Source of the DNA: Pyricularia pennisetigena
Taxonomy: Eukaryota > Ascomycota > Sordariomycetes > Magnaporthales > Pyriculariaceae
DNA length: 64,000 nucleotides
Assembly (NCBI RefSeq): GCF_004337985.1
Contig: NW_021940918.1
Coordinates: forward strand, 1,364,001 to 1,428,000
Reading direction: 5' to 3'
Under the pieces are notes generated by a model. That model did not search any database. It saw only the letters and a program-made list of their open reading frames with translations, and had not been told where the DNA came from. A program made the translations under genes and the position numbers. Of the stretch, positions 34,861-47,124 are shown piece after piece. How positions within the stretch are numbered: position 1 is the stretch's first letter; every line of letters begins with the position of its first letter.

Positions 34861-37800
34861 ATGGCAGCTCTTTCGGACCGCATCTATCTCCCACCACTTG
34901 ACGAATGCATTTCCGGTGAAAAGCGCTTGCTGTGAGCTTCCACGACCTGCTCAGGGCACCAGTTCTTCTACAAAGGACCATCGACTAACCTAGCTTCTGC
35001 ACGCATGTAGCTCATGGAGGCTTGTTGCATCATCTCTGACCGACCCAGACGCAAGTCGCCTAACCTCCAAAGCCGTCTCGGACTTCCTGAAAGACCCTTA
35101 TGTAGCAGCACTCTTTAAAGACCCATCCCAGACGTTTGCGCCGCCGTCCCCGCAGACGAAATCCGACTTCGAAACCAAGACGTCGCCGATCAATGCGACA
35201 ACCCCCGCCGACGACTCTTGCGACTTGCAGACGATAAAAAAGGACGCACTTTGGCTAAGCAAGAACGCCGCCATCAATGAGACGACTGCTCTGCGAATTG
35301 TTGTTGCCGAAGCTCAGTGTCGTCCGGAAAGCCACCTCAACGCCCCGCTGTCCTCCCAGGATGTAGCCAACATCAAGGATATTGTGGGCCAGAATGCCGC
35401 ACCAGGAGCCAGCATCCTCTCAGCCATTGCTGCTGCGAGCCCCGACGATGCCGAGACCATCTGGACCGACTTCCAGGGCGAAGACGCACGGCGAACTCGC
35501 ATTCTGCACACATACCTAGCAGAGCGCAGGCATTTCGCCGTCGCAGCAGCCAGCACTGCTGCTCATGTTCTGTCCAGCGCGGACCCTTCAGACCAATCTG
35601 AGCGCGATGAAATCTTGAGTGGTGGACCTACGTGGCTGAGCTACCTGACCAGCTGTATCAAGCGATCGCTGGCCGGCCTGGATGCCACTCTTGAGGAGGA
35701 CAAATATAAGACGGAAAACCTGACAATGGACTGGGGACGGACCTGTCTGGTCGAGGCTGCCCATGTTATGATGCTCATCTTTCAGATAGTTGATGCAACA
35801 TCGAATCGATCATTTGCCGCGCCTTCTTTTGTGGCAGAGTGGTTCGCCTTTATAACCGACTACGGATTCCTGGACGCATTATCACCAGTAAGTCTACCAT
35901 TGCGAGATAAACCTGGGAGGTGCCTGTGCTGATATGCGTTACAGGCAGATGCTAGTGTGGGGGAGCTCGCCCTCCCGTTAAAGTGTCTTGTGTGTGCCAT
36001 CACAATGGCTTTGCTGAACTTGCCTCGCTCTATGGCCTTGCTTGACCAGGATCTCGAGCTTGGGGTAGATGAGCACTCGTACATCCAGGATGCCGACATA
36101 TTGCTGCAGGTGCATGGCACAATACAGATAGCTGCGGAAAATGGTCTGTACACCGCCGCTCCTGCTGTCTTCTCTTGGTCGCTTCTGCTCCATCGCATGT
36201 ACGTGGCGTATCAGGAACGCGCCGAGAGGCGAGATTTGGCGCAGAACCAACGAGCCCAGGCCGGATTCGAGCTTGAGTATCATCCCGTAGGGGCCACTGG
36301 ACGCCGCAACTCGACGGGCAGCATCGTCTCGATAGAAGCCCGGAGCTACGATCAGTTCCTGGTCAACACCTCCATGTCTCAAGACATACAAGTTGCCGAG
36401 ACCCTTGCTCAAAGTGCCACCGCTCAAGGCTTCGTTTACGATATCCTCTCGGAATTCTCGCAGTGCTCAGGGGCAAACCCAGAGGCGGCCCTTCCTAGGG
36501 ACGTTGGCGCCAAGATCCGCTGCCATTTCCTGGAACTGCTCAAATACAGCTTCCCTCTTGTGGGCTACCAATCTGAGCCCGTAACCACACTGCTTGCCGT
36601 ACTCTCTGCCGGCGATTCCGACCAAGAACGGCAGTTACGCTCGGGTGATTTGCCGAAACCTGAACCACCAGTAGACGCAGTCCTTGAGGATCCGATGCTC
36701 CTCGACGCCTATGTACTTCAGGCTTTCAATCGCTACCCCTACGAGTACGCTCCCTTCACCACTCTTTGCAAGCTTTTGGCTGCTCGTGTTGGGGAGGAGG
36801 AATCGTCCGGTGCTATCCTCAAATATCTGCTAAAGACGCCGACATTGACGTTTGTGCTTCCCGAGGACTTCCAAGAGTACCAGCTCATCCTGGAAGAGGA
36901 AAACTCCAACGCAATCCAGATCTTGCAAGAAGTACCACTTATTGAGCCGTCACCAACCTCCTGGAGACGCCAAGAACCCGATGATGAGTCGTTTGATATT
37001 CCTGCGGGGTCACAGGGTCGCTTTATCACAGACTCGGGCAGAGTTGTCTTGATGGAGTATGAGCATTCGTCCTTGGCGTTGATAGGGAAGCGCTTGGAGG
37101 TCTACTCGTCGCCAGAGTCATATCGCTCAGTACTTGGGCCTTTGCAGCCACAAGAAGCAGCAGATGCCGTATCGCTTCTGAATGTTTTGATTCAGCGGGA
37201 GATGACGAGCCACGGGCCGGCGTCTGGTCTGTCAATCCTACAAGAGGCTAGCAGGTCTGTAGGCCGGACGAAGGATGTTGTCAGCATTATATGCGATATT
37301 CTCGACCACAGTATTCAAGGAGAGAAAGTCAGCAACGATTCTTCAGTCATGGCTCTCCTCACCGCATGTGTACGGTTCCTCGATACAGTGCTACCGCTAT
37401 GTCCTGGGCGTGTGTGGTCGTATATGGCAAGATGCGAGCTTCTCAACACAGAGTCCCGCGCTGGAAGACTCTCCAGGATATTAGGCAACCCGGACCTTAA
37501 TAGCGATCGGTTTGATTTCCTGCATACCGTCATCGTCTTCCTGTCCGAACTTGTCGAGAACGCGATGCAGAGCTCCGTCCGCCGCAAGGTGACTATCGCC
37601 AAACCTGGTGCTCTGCAGAAGCACGGTACAGTGAGTCTCTGGCAGGGGACGTCGGACAAATTGTTGACGCAGGTGGCTGTCTCTATTGCGCAAACGGCGG
37701 TGGATATTTTTGAGAACTCATCGACATGGCGATATGTGTCCGACCTGCACCCGAGCATCATTCTGCGCGATCTTGTGCCTGTCTTGAACAAGATGCTGGT

Positions 37801-40456
37801 GTACACTTACAGCGTGGGCGAGGGACAAGAGCGACTCACGGATTGCCTCTCTGCGGCCGCTGCGTACGTTTTGGAGTGCTTCCTTTCCTCAACATCCGCG
37901 GCTCTCAAGTTTCAGCCGCTGCTGGGGACTTTCTTGTCGGCACGCTTGCTGCCAGAGCCAACACGACTTTACCAGAAAGCATCCCAAACACTGGTTAGCA
38001 CAACAGTTACTGTCCTTGAGTTTGTGACTTCATTGGTCAAGACTGCAGCTTTCCTCGAGAAGCCAAGCACTTTGATGGAGACGCAGTTGTTCAGATCAAC
38101 TCCTCTGCTTGCGCGTCTTTGTGGTGTAGGGAATGCCTTTAGAACCCCGGTGACAAGTTTAATGGAGAGCTTGGTAGCCAGTGCCGAGGGATCGGCAAAG
38201 AGCGAGCCACCTTCATTGCTTGGCTATCTCGGATCCCAGATCGCAAGGTCGCTACTGAAACTACTCGCTCAGCTTGACAAGCCCTTTGATCGTACCGTGG
38301 AAAGCGCTCGATTGTGGAGTTTCTTGTCTACAATACTCCGCAGCCGGCAGCCTTGGATGGCGAACTGTCTCTTGACGGGTAACGTACCACGCGATGCGGT
38401 CAGGGGCGAAGGAAAATCGGGCAAGTCATCAAAACTGTCCCCAACATCTGTGCTTGTTGCGGCCAGGGGCAGGCTACAACACATCTCGTCTATTCCTAGC
38501 GCGGAAGCACTTGCAATCCTAGAGTTCTTTACTGTGGCGCAAAACCACTGGCCATGGACCATTTTCGCGACCAGAGGAGATGGCGACCATCTACAGCACC
38601 TCCGAAAGTACGTTCGCGATCTCAAGTCTGCTTCGCTCACCGCCAAGACCAATCCCGAGGAAGCAGCCAATCAAGCCAGGATTGCAGCTTACATCGCAGA
38701 GATGTTCGCTATGCATCTTTATCACCTTCGTCAGATGGGACAGGACATGGCGTTTGCCACCGAGTTGCTGCAAGACCTCGACTACTTTCTGCGGGATGGA
38801 GTTCAGCTTTCGGGCTACAACGCCTCGCTGCATGCCAACTTTACAAAGAACTTCGCCAGCCGTTACTCTGGCATTTCACTTGGGTCCTTCAAGCGCACCA
38901 CCTTTGCCCCTCGTGAGCTTGGCAAGCAGTTCTACTATGCTCTCGACTTGGCGGAGAAGATGCTAGACTTTGACCCTGGCTGGGTAGGACCACGGGACAC
39001 GGGCTTTAGGAGCGAGATGGAGACGGCCAACCTGAATCTTTCTTTGGTTGATGGCCAGATTGTGAGTCTTGCAAGCCCATGTTGATACGCCGTATGCTTG
39101 ACGAGTCCCGAGATTACTAACCAAAATTTTAACCTCTCGCAGGCTCTTTTCCATGCCTGGGAGTTCTTATTGCTCGAGCTTAGCGTCTGTCTGCTCCCGA
39201 AAAACCAATCAATCGGTGTCATGATGGCACAGGTGGCGGAGCAGTGCATCGAGGCAAGCCACGCGCCAAAGGGCCCCGAAAAGATTTTTGTCAGTCTGAG
39301 TAGAGCGCAGGCGAACCTTGCCCTCACCCTGATACAGCGACTGGCGGACGCTTCGCCTTCACCAAAGAGCTCATCAAAACTGGTTGGAGTATTATGGACA
39401 GCGCTAAGCAGCGTGGAAGATCGCTTTGGGTCTGGCCAGATCGACTACCACCGCACTCTGCTCAAGACACTATACATAGTCTTGCGTGGCTGTCGACAGA
39501 TGGACCCATCTGTGTCCATGGTGCAAACAATCCTGAACATTCTCGATCGCATCGTAGCACAAGGGTTCCGAGCCCTTGTGACGCTCATTCACGACCCCGA
39601 GACCAAGGTTGCCCCGGCGGACGTAGCCTTGCTGACTGCCATTCTTCAAGCCTGTCTCGCCATACCCAGCGTGGACGAGTGTGGGACGCAAATCCTCAAC
39701 ATGATGGCATCACAGGACGTCCTCCATGTCGCCATGTCACTCTTCTCATGGGCGGACAGGCTTGCCGAAGACGGTGATCCCATCTATGGAGAGCTTAGTT
39801 TGCTCTTCCTGCTGGAGCTGTCAACGGTACCTGCGGTTGCGGAGCAGCTTGCCCTCGACGGGTTGCTGGGTCATCTCACCTCAGCCAGGCTTGCTAACTC
39901 GATGAGGCGGCCCAACGTGTCGCCGTTCGCCAACACGGCCGGGGCCCAGCGCTGTTATAGCATCTGGACCAAGGCAGTCCTGCCCCTGATGATCAACATC
40001 CTCAGCGCGCTCGGGTCGACAATTGCGCCTGAGGTAGCCTTTGTCCTTTCCTGGTTCTCGGGGCTTTTGGACGCCAGCGTTGAACGCTGGGAGGCTCCAG
40101 GATTGAGCCGCACGTCGACCAGGGGCGCGCCACGACATATAACACTGCTGGCGGCATCGGAGATCCATTCTCTGGCGCTGCTGACCAGGGTTCTCGAGGC
40201 ACTGCGACAGAACAACAATCGCGACATCGCCGAGGTGCAGTGGGACGGCTCCACGCTGCTAGAGAATATTGAGTTTTGGCTCTCGCGGCCAAAGCTGTTG
40301 CGCGAGTCCCTCGTCCCCCTCGGGAGTCGCGAGGTCGAGTGGAGGGCGACCAAGGTCGTTGGGGCAGATGCCGACAAGGTGGAGAGCAAGTTGGAGGAGA
40401 AGGTGGTTTCGCTGATGGAGTCGGTCAAGACTATACTTAGTGACGAAATGGACTAG
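34861..40456 (+). CDS. NUP192: Nucleoporin Nup192 (inner-ring scaffold)
   Basis: Four exons, 34861-34931, 35011-35887, 35945-39061 and 39143-40456, encode 1792 residues; all three introns have canonical ends (GTGAGC/GTAG, GTAAGT/ACAG, GTGAGT/GCAG). The sequence is helical throughout with no membrane segment, as expected for an alpha-solenoid. Blocks typical of the family are near the N-terminus (EKRLLSWRLVASSL), in the middle (LKYLLKTPTLTFVLPEDF) and near the C-terminus (LFHAWEFLLLELSVCLLP, EIHSLALLTRVLEAL). Nup192 is a large keystone of the nuclear pore inner ring, binding Nic96, Nup53 and Nup145N. The length is within the range of fungal Nup192/Nup205 proteins. It is convergent with TIM9. 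Confidence 0.94.
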
Positions 40457-40952
40457 ATCTAGTTGGGAAGACTAGTAGTGTATAATGAACATGAGCCCTT
40501 GATCAAGAGCCCAGTGTCTTTTCTTGTCTGTACCCGATGCCTTGGCATCCACGACGAATAGTAAACCCGGCAAATTTGTCTTTTGACAGTAGGCCCAGGG
40601 GAGAACATTACTGATATCATTCGTGTCCCAGATCCGCCAGCAGCATTGGATGGCAGTGTCATTAATCCTAGCCAGTTGACTTGCCAAATGTCCGCCCAGA
40701 AAAGCCTCCCGATGAAGAACAGCTCGTGATGCAGTAATACAAAACGAAAAAGAGCCGAGGTGTAAGACCGGGGATGAGAAGTGTTTTTAGAGGATTCGAG
40801 TATATTACAGTATAGTACAGGGTATCTCTTTCCCTTCCAAAGTCCTACATCCGCCGAGTCTTACATCAATAATCGTCAATGCCCTTGTCTCTCTGTCTGT
40901 CTGACTGTCTGTCTCTCGCGCTTCCGCTGTTCCTCTTTTTGCCTTCTTCTTC
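40457..40952. other. Convergent intergenic region (NUP192 / TIM9)
   Basis: 496 bp, expected to hold both terminators. Contains short CTGT repeats near 40889-40915. No gene seen. Confidence 0.6.
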
Positions 40953-41467
40953 TTATTGTTGTTGCTGGTTCGCCATCTGGGCGCTGAGCTCCTGGAAGCG
41001 CTCGCCCAGGCGCTGCTGGGCGGCCATGTCCTTGATGACGCAGCGCTGGATGCAGCCGGACTCGCGCGAGTTGAGGGCCTTGGACGAAAAGTCGTCGATG
41101 CATGACATGAAACAGTGGTCGACGAGCTTGCTGAAGATCTGTTTGTTGTGGTGGTGTTTTTTTTTTTGTTTACCAAACGTTAGGGGAGGAGGCGAAAGAT
41201 AAAACAAAAAAAATATCAAAACAAAGACAATTCATGTCAATGCTTTGCTGCGCGAGTGTGTTTGGAAACATACGTTGACAAACTCCTTTACTTGTCTCTT
41301 CTGCATGCGCTGCTCCAGCTCGCGCATCTCATTGTTGTTTAATCTGTTTTTGTTGTCGACAGACGCGGTTTTGGTCAGTGGAAAGGGAAAACGCCAGGAA
41401 AAAAAAAAAAAAAAAAAGGGCCCCCAAAATTGCGGATTCGGTATCCAATGGCTACTGACTGATCCAT
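40953..41467 (-). CDS. TIM9: Mitochondrial intermembrane-space chaperone Tim9
   Basis: Three exons, 41467-41460 (8 nt), 41343-41274 and 41138-40953, encode 87 residues. The coding part of exon 1 is ATG plus five bases; splicing (GTCAGT to ACAG) gives MDQLNNNEMRELEQRMQKRQ, the expected Tim9 N-terminus. The twin CX3C motifs are present: CFMSC and CIQRC, separated by 15 residues. Tim9 pairs with Tim10 to escort hydrophobic precursors across the intermembrane space to TIM22. Length matches the family. The tail is Gln-rich (ANQQQQ). Confidence 0.92.
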
Positions 41468-42303
41468 GATTGTGGCAAACTGCTTTGTGTCTTTTTGGTC
41501 GGCTGTGGATGTATTCGCAAGAGATGCACTGTCGCTTTTTTATATGCAGCTGGGAGTAGTGTAGTCTTGAACTTTTTTTTTGGTAGGTAGACTGGGAAAG
41601 GGGAGCTGAAAACTATCTTATCCAAACCAAGGTCGAAAGGGAGCCGTGACGTTTGCTTTCAAAACGAAACTTCTCGGGGATCCACCCTTGGACAAAAAGC
41701 TGGGCCAAGGCTGATAAGTGATTATATAATATCTCTGGATCTTCTATCTTCACGTGAGACCCGTGATCACTTCCCAATGTGGTAGTCCCGCCAGTGCTCA
41801 TCCTTAGAAATCTTGGCTAGACACACGGGCGGCGATGGCGGAAGACCTGGAACTTGCTCGGGATATACTGCCTAGATCGCCTGCAGCCGGGGCTTTCGCG
41901 AGAACAAAAGAGTCTTGGATTTACTAATCAACTAAGAAATTATATAGGCAAATGATGTCAAATTTTTTTTTTGTCAAAATCCATACAAAACACATGTCCG
42001 CTTCTGTTTTTCCTTCGTCACACTTCTCCGGGTGTCTGTCACCCAGACAATTTTTCGCTTAGATATAACTACTAGGACTATCACTTGCTTAGTATCGCAT
42101 CGAAATAGGATGATGATATGCGTATGATTTGCTTTATAGTGCGGAGAACATGGTTGAATCCTTATTATAACTGGAGCCTGATGCCCCCGTCCGCGAAGTT
42201 GAGTAGCACCAAGTGCGTGGAAAGCGGCCAGGCCGAGAGAATGCCTGGGTTGATAACACCGCAGTGTTTTCACGCACCTCAAGTCTGCTATTTTTTTTTT
42301 TTT
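41468..42303. other. Intergenic region TIM9 - INSIG-family gene
   Basis: About 0.84 kb between two minus-strand genes: TIM9 promoter and the 3' end of the next gene. T-runs at 41572-41581, 41965-41974 and 42291-42304. No coding region seen. Confidence 0.6.
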
Positions 42304-43737
42304 TCATCTTACTCCAGCCCAACGACCCCTTTCCGGAGTCCCCGTGTTGAGGGCAAGCCGCCTTCCTATGTTACCAAAGCATACGCAACTGCAAAACAGC
42401 ACGCTGAGCATCCAAATGGCCGCTTCCAGGGTCGCCCGGCGCGCAAGACCACCAAGAGCCAACTGCGCTGTGCGGCCTTGGTCGGAGCCCCTTGGCAGGG
42501 GCGTGCCGGCCGTGTCGTACAGCATGGGAGTCGGCATCATGTCCGGGTCAAGTCCCGCAATGATAGTAGCCCCGATGACCCCGACGGCGCTCGCCAACAT
42601 GAACCCAGACTTGGATCGGTCAATAAGATACCATAGAAAAGGGTTGACCAGGGCCAGCGTCAATGACACCTGCATGGTCGAATCCCAGGGCAACTTGCGC
42701 TGTTGCGTTCAATTTCAACATTGTACAATTAGTCAGCGGGTTGGACAAGCCCTGGATCGGATGGGGGCCAGTTGACCTACAATAGCAAAAACAATGCCCG
42801 CGAAACAACCTACGCCACGAATAACCAGCGCCCAGTCAGTATCAGGTGTGTAGCCGTCCTTCACTTCCTCGGCAGACGTCGAACAGCCGGCATTAGTCTT
42901 GGGCCCGAGGGTCCGGTCACAGAACTGATCGAACCACGGGAGGAGGGAACCAAGCAGCACGCCCGAGGCGCCCCAGAACGCGATGTACAGCTTATCATAG
43001 GAGCCCTTGGCGGGGAAAAAGCTGGTAGCATGCCGTTGCTGATGTTGCTGCAGCGAGGTGGACATGTGCTCATCCCGTAGCCTATACACGACCATTCCGT
43101 AGCAAGCTCCCAGCACAAAGAGTAGCACCGCCTTGGCTGTGAGCGTCAGCAGGTCTACTGATCCCATGGGCTGCGGAGCTGACATCGCTGTTGCCGTCTC
43201 AAAGTTTGTCCCGGTTGGCGACATGGGACCGGTGAACATGCCGCCGTTTTGTGACTTTGAAGCAGCCCCGAGGCGCTCCCGTAGTTGCAGTAGGGCTTCA
43301 GCACGCTCGGGGTCGTCCTCCTCCTCAACGGTCGGACGGTAGAGGCCCGGACGCCCGGGGGTCTGGGCGCCGGTCCCCCAAGGTGTTCCTGGCTCCGTTC
43401 GGTCAGAATAAGGATTGCTTCGAGATCGGCTGTTTCCTGTCATGGTCGGGCTGTATATTCCAAACAAGGCAGACTGGGTAAGGTTCAGGATCGATTGGGT
43501 GCGGGAAATGGATGCCGAGTCGGTCTCTTCGGGGGTCTCGGTCGACAACTGTGAAGATGAGCGGCGCTTGGCGTTGAGTAGACTTGCTCTCAAGCTAGAT
43601 GTAGAGTCTCCATTGCGGGCATGTTGAGAGTCCGAGGGCGACTCATCGCTTGACGGAGTAGCACTCGTCAGGCTGAGGTTGAAAGGGCGTCGGGGGATGG
43701 GACGGATGATCGCCGGCGGCGTAGTGTCGGCTGGCAT
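42304..43737 (-). CDS. INSIG-family ER membrane protein
   Basis: Two exons, 43737-42781 and 42699-42304, encode 450 residues; the intron (GTAGGT to ACAG, phase 0) lies inside a membrane helix, GIVFAI|RKLPW. The first ~190 residues are a disordered, Ser/Pro/Arg-rich cytosolic extension. The rest shows about six hydrophobic segments, beginning with LTLTAKAVLLFVLGACYGMVV (near 195) and ending with AIWMLSVLFCSCVCFGNIGR (near 410-430). This organisation fits the insulin-induced gene (INSIG) family, which in animals retains SCAP-SREBP in the ER and drives HMG-CoA reductase turnover; fungal homologues act on the sterol pathway. The frame is open upstream to a Met at 43824, so the start could be 29 codons longer; I chose 43737 because the extra piece looks like leader. 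Confidence 0.82.
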
Positions 43738-45275
43738 CGGGAAGGAGAGGGTAAGTTCTGTGGAGGCGTTTCTTGGATCTTGGACTCTGGTTTGAAAGAT
43801 GACGAACTTTTGTAGATGCAGCACACAAGGGGAACGATAGAAAAAAAAAAAAGAAGAAGAAGATGCGTCTGACGACGTGGATCTGCGCGGTCGGTCAAAG
43901 AATGCTCAAATCCGAGTTCCAATTGTTATGCTCTCTCGTATTGAGAGGCCAGAGCGTTAAACTGTAGTGGGCAGAGATGATTCAAGCTGGCGGGCCCGGG
44001 TTAAAGTATGTTGGCTGAAAAAGAAACCAAACTATTCGAGTTTGGAGGAAGGTGCACGTCTCAGGACAAGAACCCTGAACTAATTTTTTGTTCTAAAATC
44101 CCACCCTAAGCACCAGACGATGAATGTATGGTGTTAATTACTCGTACAGGTAGGGTATTATTCTTATTGGAGTCGTGGAGGGAGGAAATTTCCTTGGCCC
44201 GGGGGACTTTGATTCGATGGTGGGCTGATTCACTGATGCATGGAAAACGAGCGGCCGTAACCCACCCCAGTGTCTTGCGTCCTGGATGGGGTAGCTAAGG
44301 GTTCTTTTTTATTTATTTATTCTTTTTTTTTAATATTTCGTTTCCTCTTGTTTTCATTTGATTATCGCTATTCATATTCGGAAAGGCCTGGGTCCCCTAA
44401 GTATCCTCCTCCTTCTTCTGTTGACGGGAAGATTTGGGACAACCAGATGCAAGGTCCACAAATGCAAGCACGACGGCCTCCAGCCTAAACTTGGTTGGCG
44501 TCTTTCTTTTTTTTTTTCTTTTTTTCTTTTTTTTTTCTTTGATTCGAGACTCCATCTATTGTAGACTACTGTAGACCTAGAGTGTGTGTGCCTGTCTTTG
44601 CCTTACCTCACTCTACACTTACACGATCCACAAACAAAGAAGCACTGCTCATTTCTACCCGAATGGGTGTGGTCGCCTGCCTATCGGGTGTTGGGCTTCC
44701 CCAAAATCTCTGGCAAAGATGGTGTGGTTACGTCGTTTGTGCGTCTGGTACTGAGGAAAATATGGCTAGTTTGAATCGCTATTGTTTTCTTTCTCTCCCA
44801 AACCTTCACAGCAAGTGAATGTTTTAGACGCTCGCAAAATCGCATTGTTCCTTAGCGCGCATCCAATGGGAATCAATGGGTTTTTCGCCAGAATCACATG
44901 CAGAAAAGAACGAGAGCGCAGCAAAAGCGAGCAAAAAGTATGGGGGCGGGATCATGGACCAATCATCATGCGAGTTGATGGCCGATCAGCAGTCGGAACT
45001 GTTTGCTACCCTTTTTGAAACCCCTCAAGCCCCTCTCGAGCGTGATGACAGCCCGGCACTACCGAAACTAACAAACTCCTGAACCAAAAGTCAATCAGAC
45101 CAAGACAGTCTAGGCAGGCTTGGTAAAGCAACTTTGCGGAGTATGTAGGTACAGTGTCCATGTTACCTGCATTGACTCTCTTTGACTATACTAGACTAGA
45201 ATTCAAAATCTCTCTTTTTTGTTCTTGCTTGTCCCTCCTTCTCTCTTTCATAAGCTTTGTTGTTGCCCCAATCAA

Positions 45276-45314
<39 letters not shown>

Positions 45315-45627
45315 AGAACCCTGGCCGCATGGCCCTTTTTTCTTTCGCGGGGTAGATCTGATGACCGTTGGCCCACTGGGCTGGCTATCTAGGGTCACAC
45401 AGCTCAACAAGGTAAGCTCAGCTACCTGCATTCCAACCGACATGGTACTGTACTGTACTGTGCTGTACGCACATTTTGGACAATAACCCACTGCAACACT
45501 GATACTCGGCAGTCACTTGCCTGATGCGCCACTTTCAGGACAGCATTGCATTTCAATCAATGCACGCGCCCGAGTGGCGTCCAAGCGACCACTCAGCAAT
45601 TGACAAAAATCATATCTCTCGTATTCG
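43738..45627. other. Intergenic region INSIG-family gene - MAK11-like gene
   Basis: About 1.9 kb between two minus-strand genes. Poly-T patches near 44504-44540 and a 37-nt poly-A run at 45277-45313. A 68-codon frame at 44876-45082 has a protein-like composition but no start/splice context that convinces me. Confidence 0.55.
45277..45313. repeat. Poly-A homopolymer, 37 nt
   Basis: The longest uninterrupted homopolymer in the window, in noncoding DNA about 315 bp downstream of the MAK11-like stop. Confidence 0.9.
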
Positions 45628-47124
45628 TTACTCCTCGCCGTCTTCTGAATCTACATCTTCTCCGCTCTGTACCTCCTCCTCGTCTTCCCCGCCTTCGTCG
45701 TCCAAGCCTTCGGGTCTGGGTATCATCTCGAATGCTGCCAGGCATGTAATCCGATTTTGCGTCTCATAACTTCCCAATTTTTTGCCAATAGGTCCCTTGC
45801 CGTTCACGAGAGCTTTCTGCTCCACCTTCCACACGTGGACCTTGCCATCACTGCTTCCAGACACGACAACTCTGTGCTTTTGCTGCGCGTCTTCGCTGCC
45901 CGGTAACACCACAAAGTCCTTGATGCGACTGGTAACCCCGGCATCCTTGCCTCCCACGCTGCCTAAAAGTTTGGCAGTTGACAGGTGCTCTGTCTTGTTG
46001 ACACCATCCCTCCCCTCAACATCTTTTGGCTGCTGTAGATCTTCACTCTTGGTGGAGAAGAAACATATCCGACCATCTTCGGTGGACACGGCAAGGAAAC
46101 TGACGTCATCGCCCTTCTTGCTGTCCTTCCCGCTATCCTTGGTGGCATTCCATTGAAGGTATAGTACCCTATGCACCTTGGTTCTGAGGCTGCCCATAAC
46201 GCGGCACTTGGGCGTTCCGTCCATTCCGTAAACCAATACCTCCCGGTCAAAGCCGACCGCAAACTCGTCTTCACCATCGCAGGTGCCCCAGACGACGCTG
46301 CGACCTTCTCCCATGTTGTACTTGGCCTCGCCAATCTCGTGTAGGACGTCCTTGCCAAAGTTTAACACGCCGGCCTTTTTGCCCGTGACCAAGTTCCACA
46401 GTCTCATGGACCGCTCCCCTTTGCTGACGCTGATCATGACCTTGAGGCTGGGGTGCACTGCAAAGTCGTTGACGCCGGCCGGCGTGCCACCCATGGGCGC
46501 CGTGTCTCCACTCGGCCGCCCGTATGCCTTCGGTATCGGAACCTTAATGGCTGAGAGGAGCGACCAGTCACGCGTCCTCGTGATTGCTATCGTCGAATCC
46601 TCCGAAGATGACAAGAGCTTAGACCTCGTAGGGAACGAGAGCTTCGTGATCGTAGAAGAGTGGTGCAGCAGCGTGCCCAGCTCCCTGTTCTGCGGGTTCT
46701 CGGCGACCGGCCGGGGTGCGAGGGATGAGATGAGGTCCTGCTCAGCGCTCTGTTTGGGCGGGTGCGCAGAGATGTTGTAGACGTTAATTCGCTCGTCCGT
46801 ACCGCCTGTAGCCAGCATGACCCTCTGGCCTTGGCCCGGGGCCGGTGCCGATGGGGGCGAGAGGGCGAGACATTTCACCGCCGAGTTGTGAGCGTCAAAG
46901 AGGAACGTGTCCGCAAAGTCAATCTTGTCTCCCTCCTTTCTGCAGCGTATCGTGGCTGTGAAACCGTGCAGGGTTCGATCGTATGATCCGGTGACAATTT
47001 GAACAACAATGGTAGGTTCCTCGGGCCAGGGCTGCACTGCCTTTGCGCGTTTGGTGGTTTGTTGCTGCTCAGGCTCCGCCGTCTTCGGGGCCGCTGCCGC
47101 TGCTTCTCGCTTGCGCTTTGCCAT
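45628..47124 (-). CDS. MAK11: WD40 ribosome-biogenesis protein, Mak11 / PAK1-interacting-protein-like
   Basis: Single exon of 498 residues, start at 47124 (MAKRKREAAA, a basic nuclear/nucleolar-type N-terminus). WD40-like repeats begin with IVTGSYDRTLHGFT and continue through LATGGTDERINVYNI, LSSSEDSTIAITRTRDW, ISVSKGERSMRLWNLVTGKKAGV and VVSGSSDGKVHVWKVEQKA. The repeat with MRLWNLVTGKKAG is diagnostic for the Mak11/PAK1IP1 group, needed for 60S subunit assembly in yeast (5S RNP and Rlp24-containing particles). The C-terminus is highly acidic (DDEGGEDEEEVQSGEDVDSEDGEE), a common feature of nucleolar assembly factors. No intron needed. Confidence 0.9.
   Translation of the reverse strand: MAKRKREAAAAAPKTAEPEQQQTTKRAKAVQPWPEEPTIVVQIVTGSYDRTLHGFTATIRCRKEGDKIDFADTFLFDAHNSAVKCLALSPPSAPAPGQGQRVMLATGGTDERINVYNISAHPPKQSAEQDLISSLAPRPVAENPQNRELGTLLHHSSTITKLSFPTRSKLLSSSEDSTIAITRTRDWSLLSAIKVPIPKAYGRPSGDTAPMGGTPAGVNDFAVHPSLKVMISVSKGERSMRLWNLVTGKKAGVLNFGKDVLHEIGEAKYNMGEGRSVVWGTCDGEDEFAVGFDREVLVYGMDGTPKCRVMGSLRTKVHRVLYLQWNATKDSGKDSKKGDDVSFLAVSTEDGRICFFSTKSEDLQQPKDVEGRDGVNKTEHLSTAKLLGSVGGKDAGVTSRIKDFVVLPGSEDAQQKHRVVVSGSSDGKVHVWKVEQKALVNGKGPIGKKLGSYETQNRITCLAAFEMIPRPEGLDDEGGEDEEEVQSGEDVDSEDGEE

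Noticed and set aside
44876..45082. 68-codon plus-strand frame with protein-like composition
   Set aside because: No recognisable family, no convincing upstream exon or promoter, and it lies between two minus-strand genes.
45277..45313. 37-nt poly-A as the tail of a retroposed element
   Set aside because: No retroelement frame precedes it and I could not see a target-site duplication; similar homopolymers are common throughout the window.
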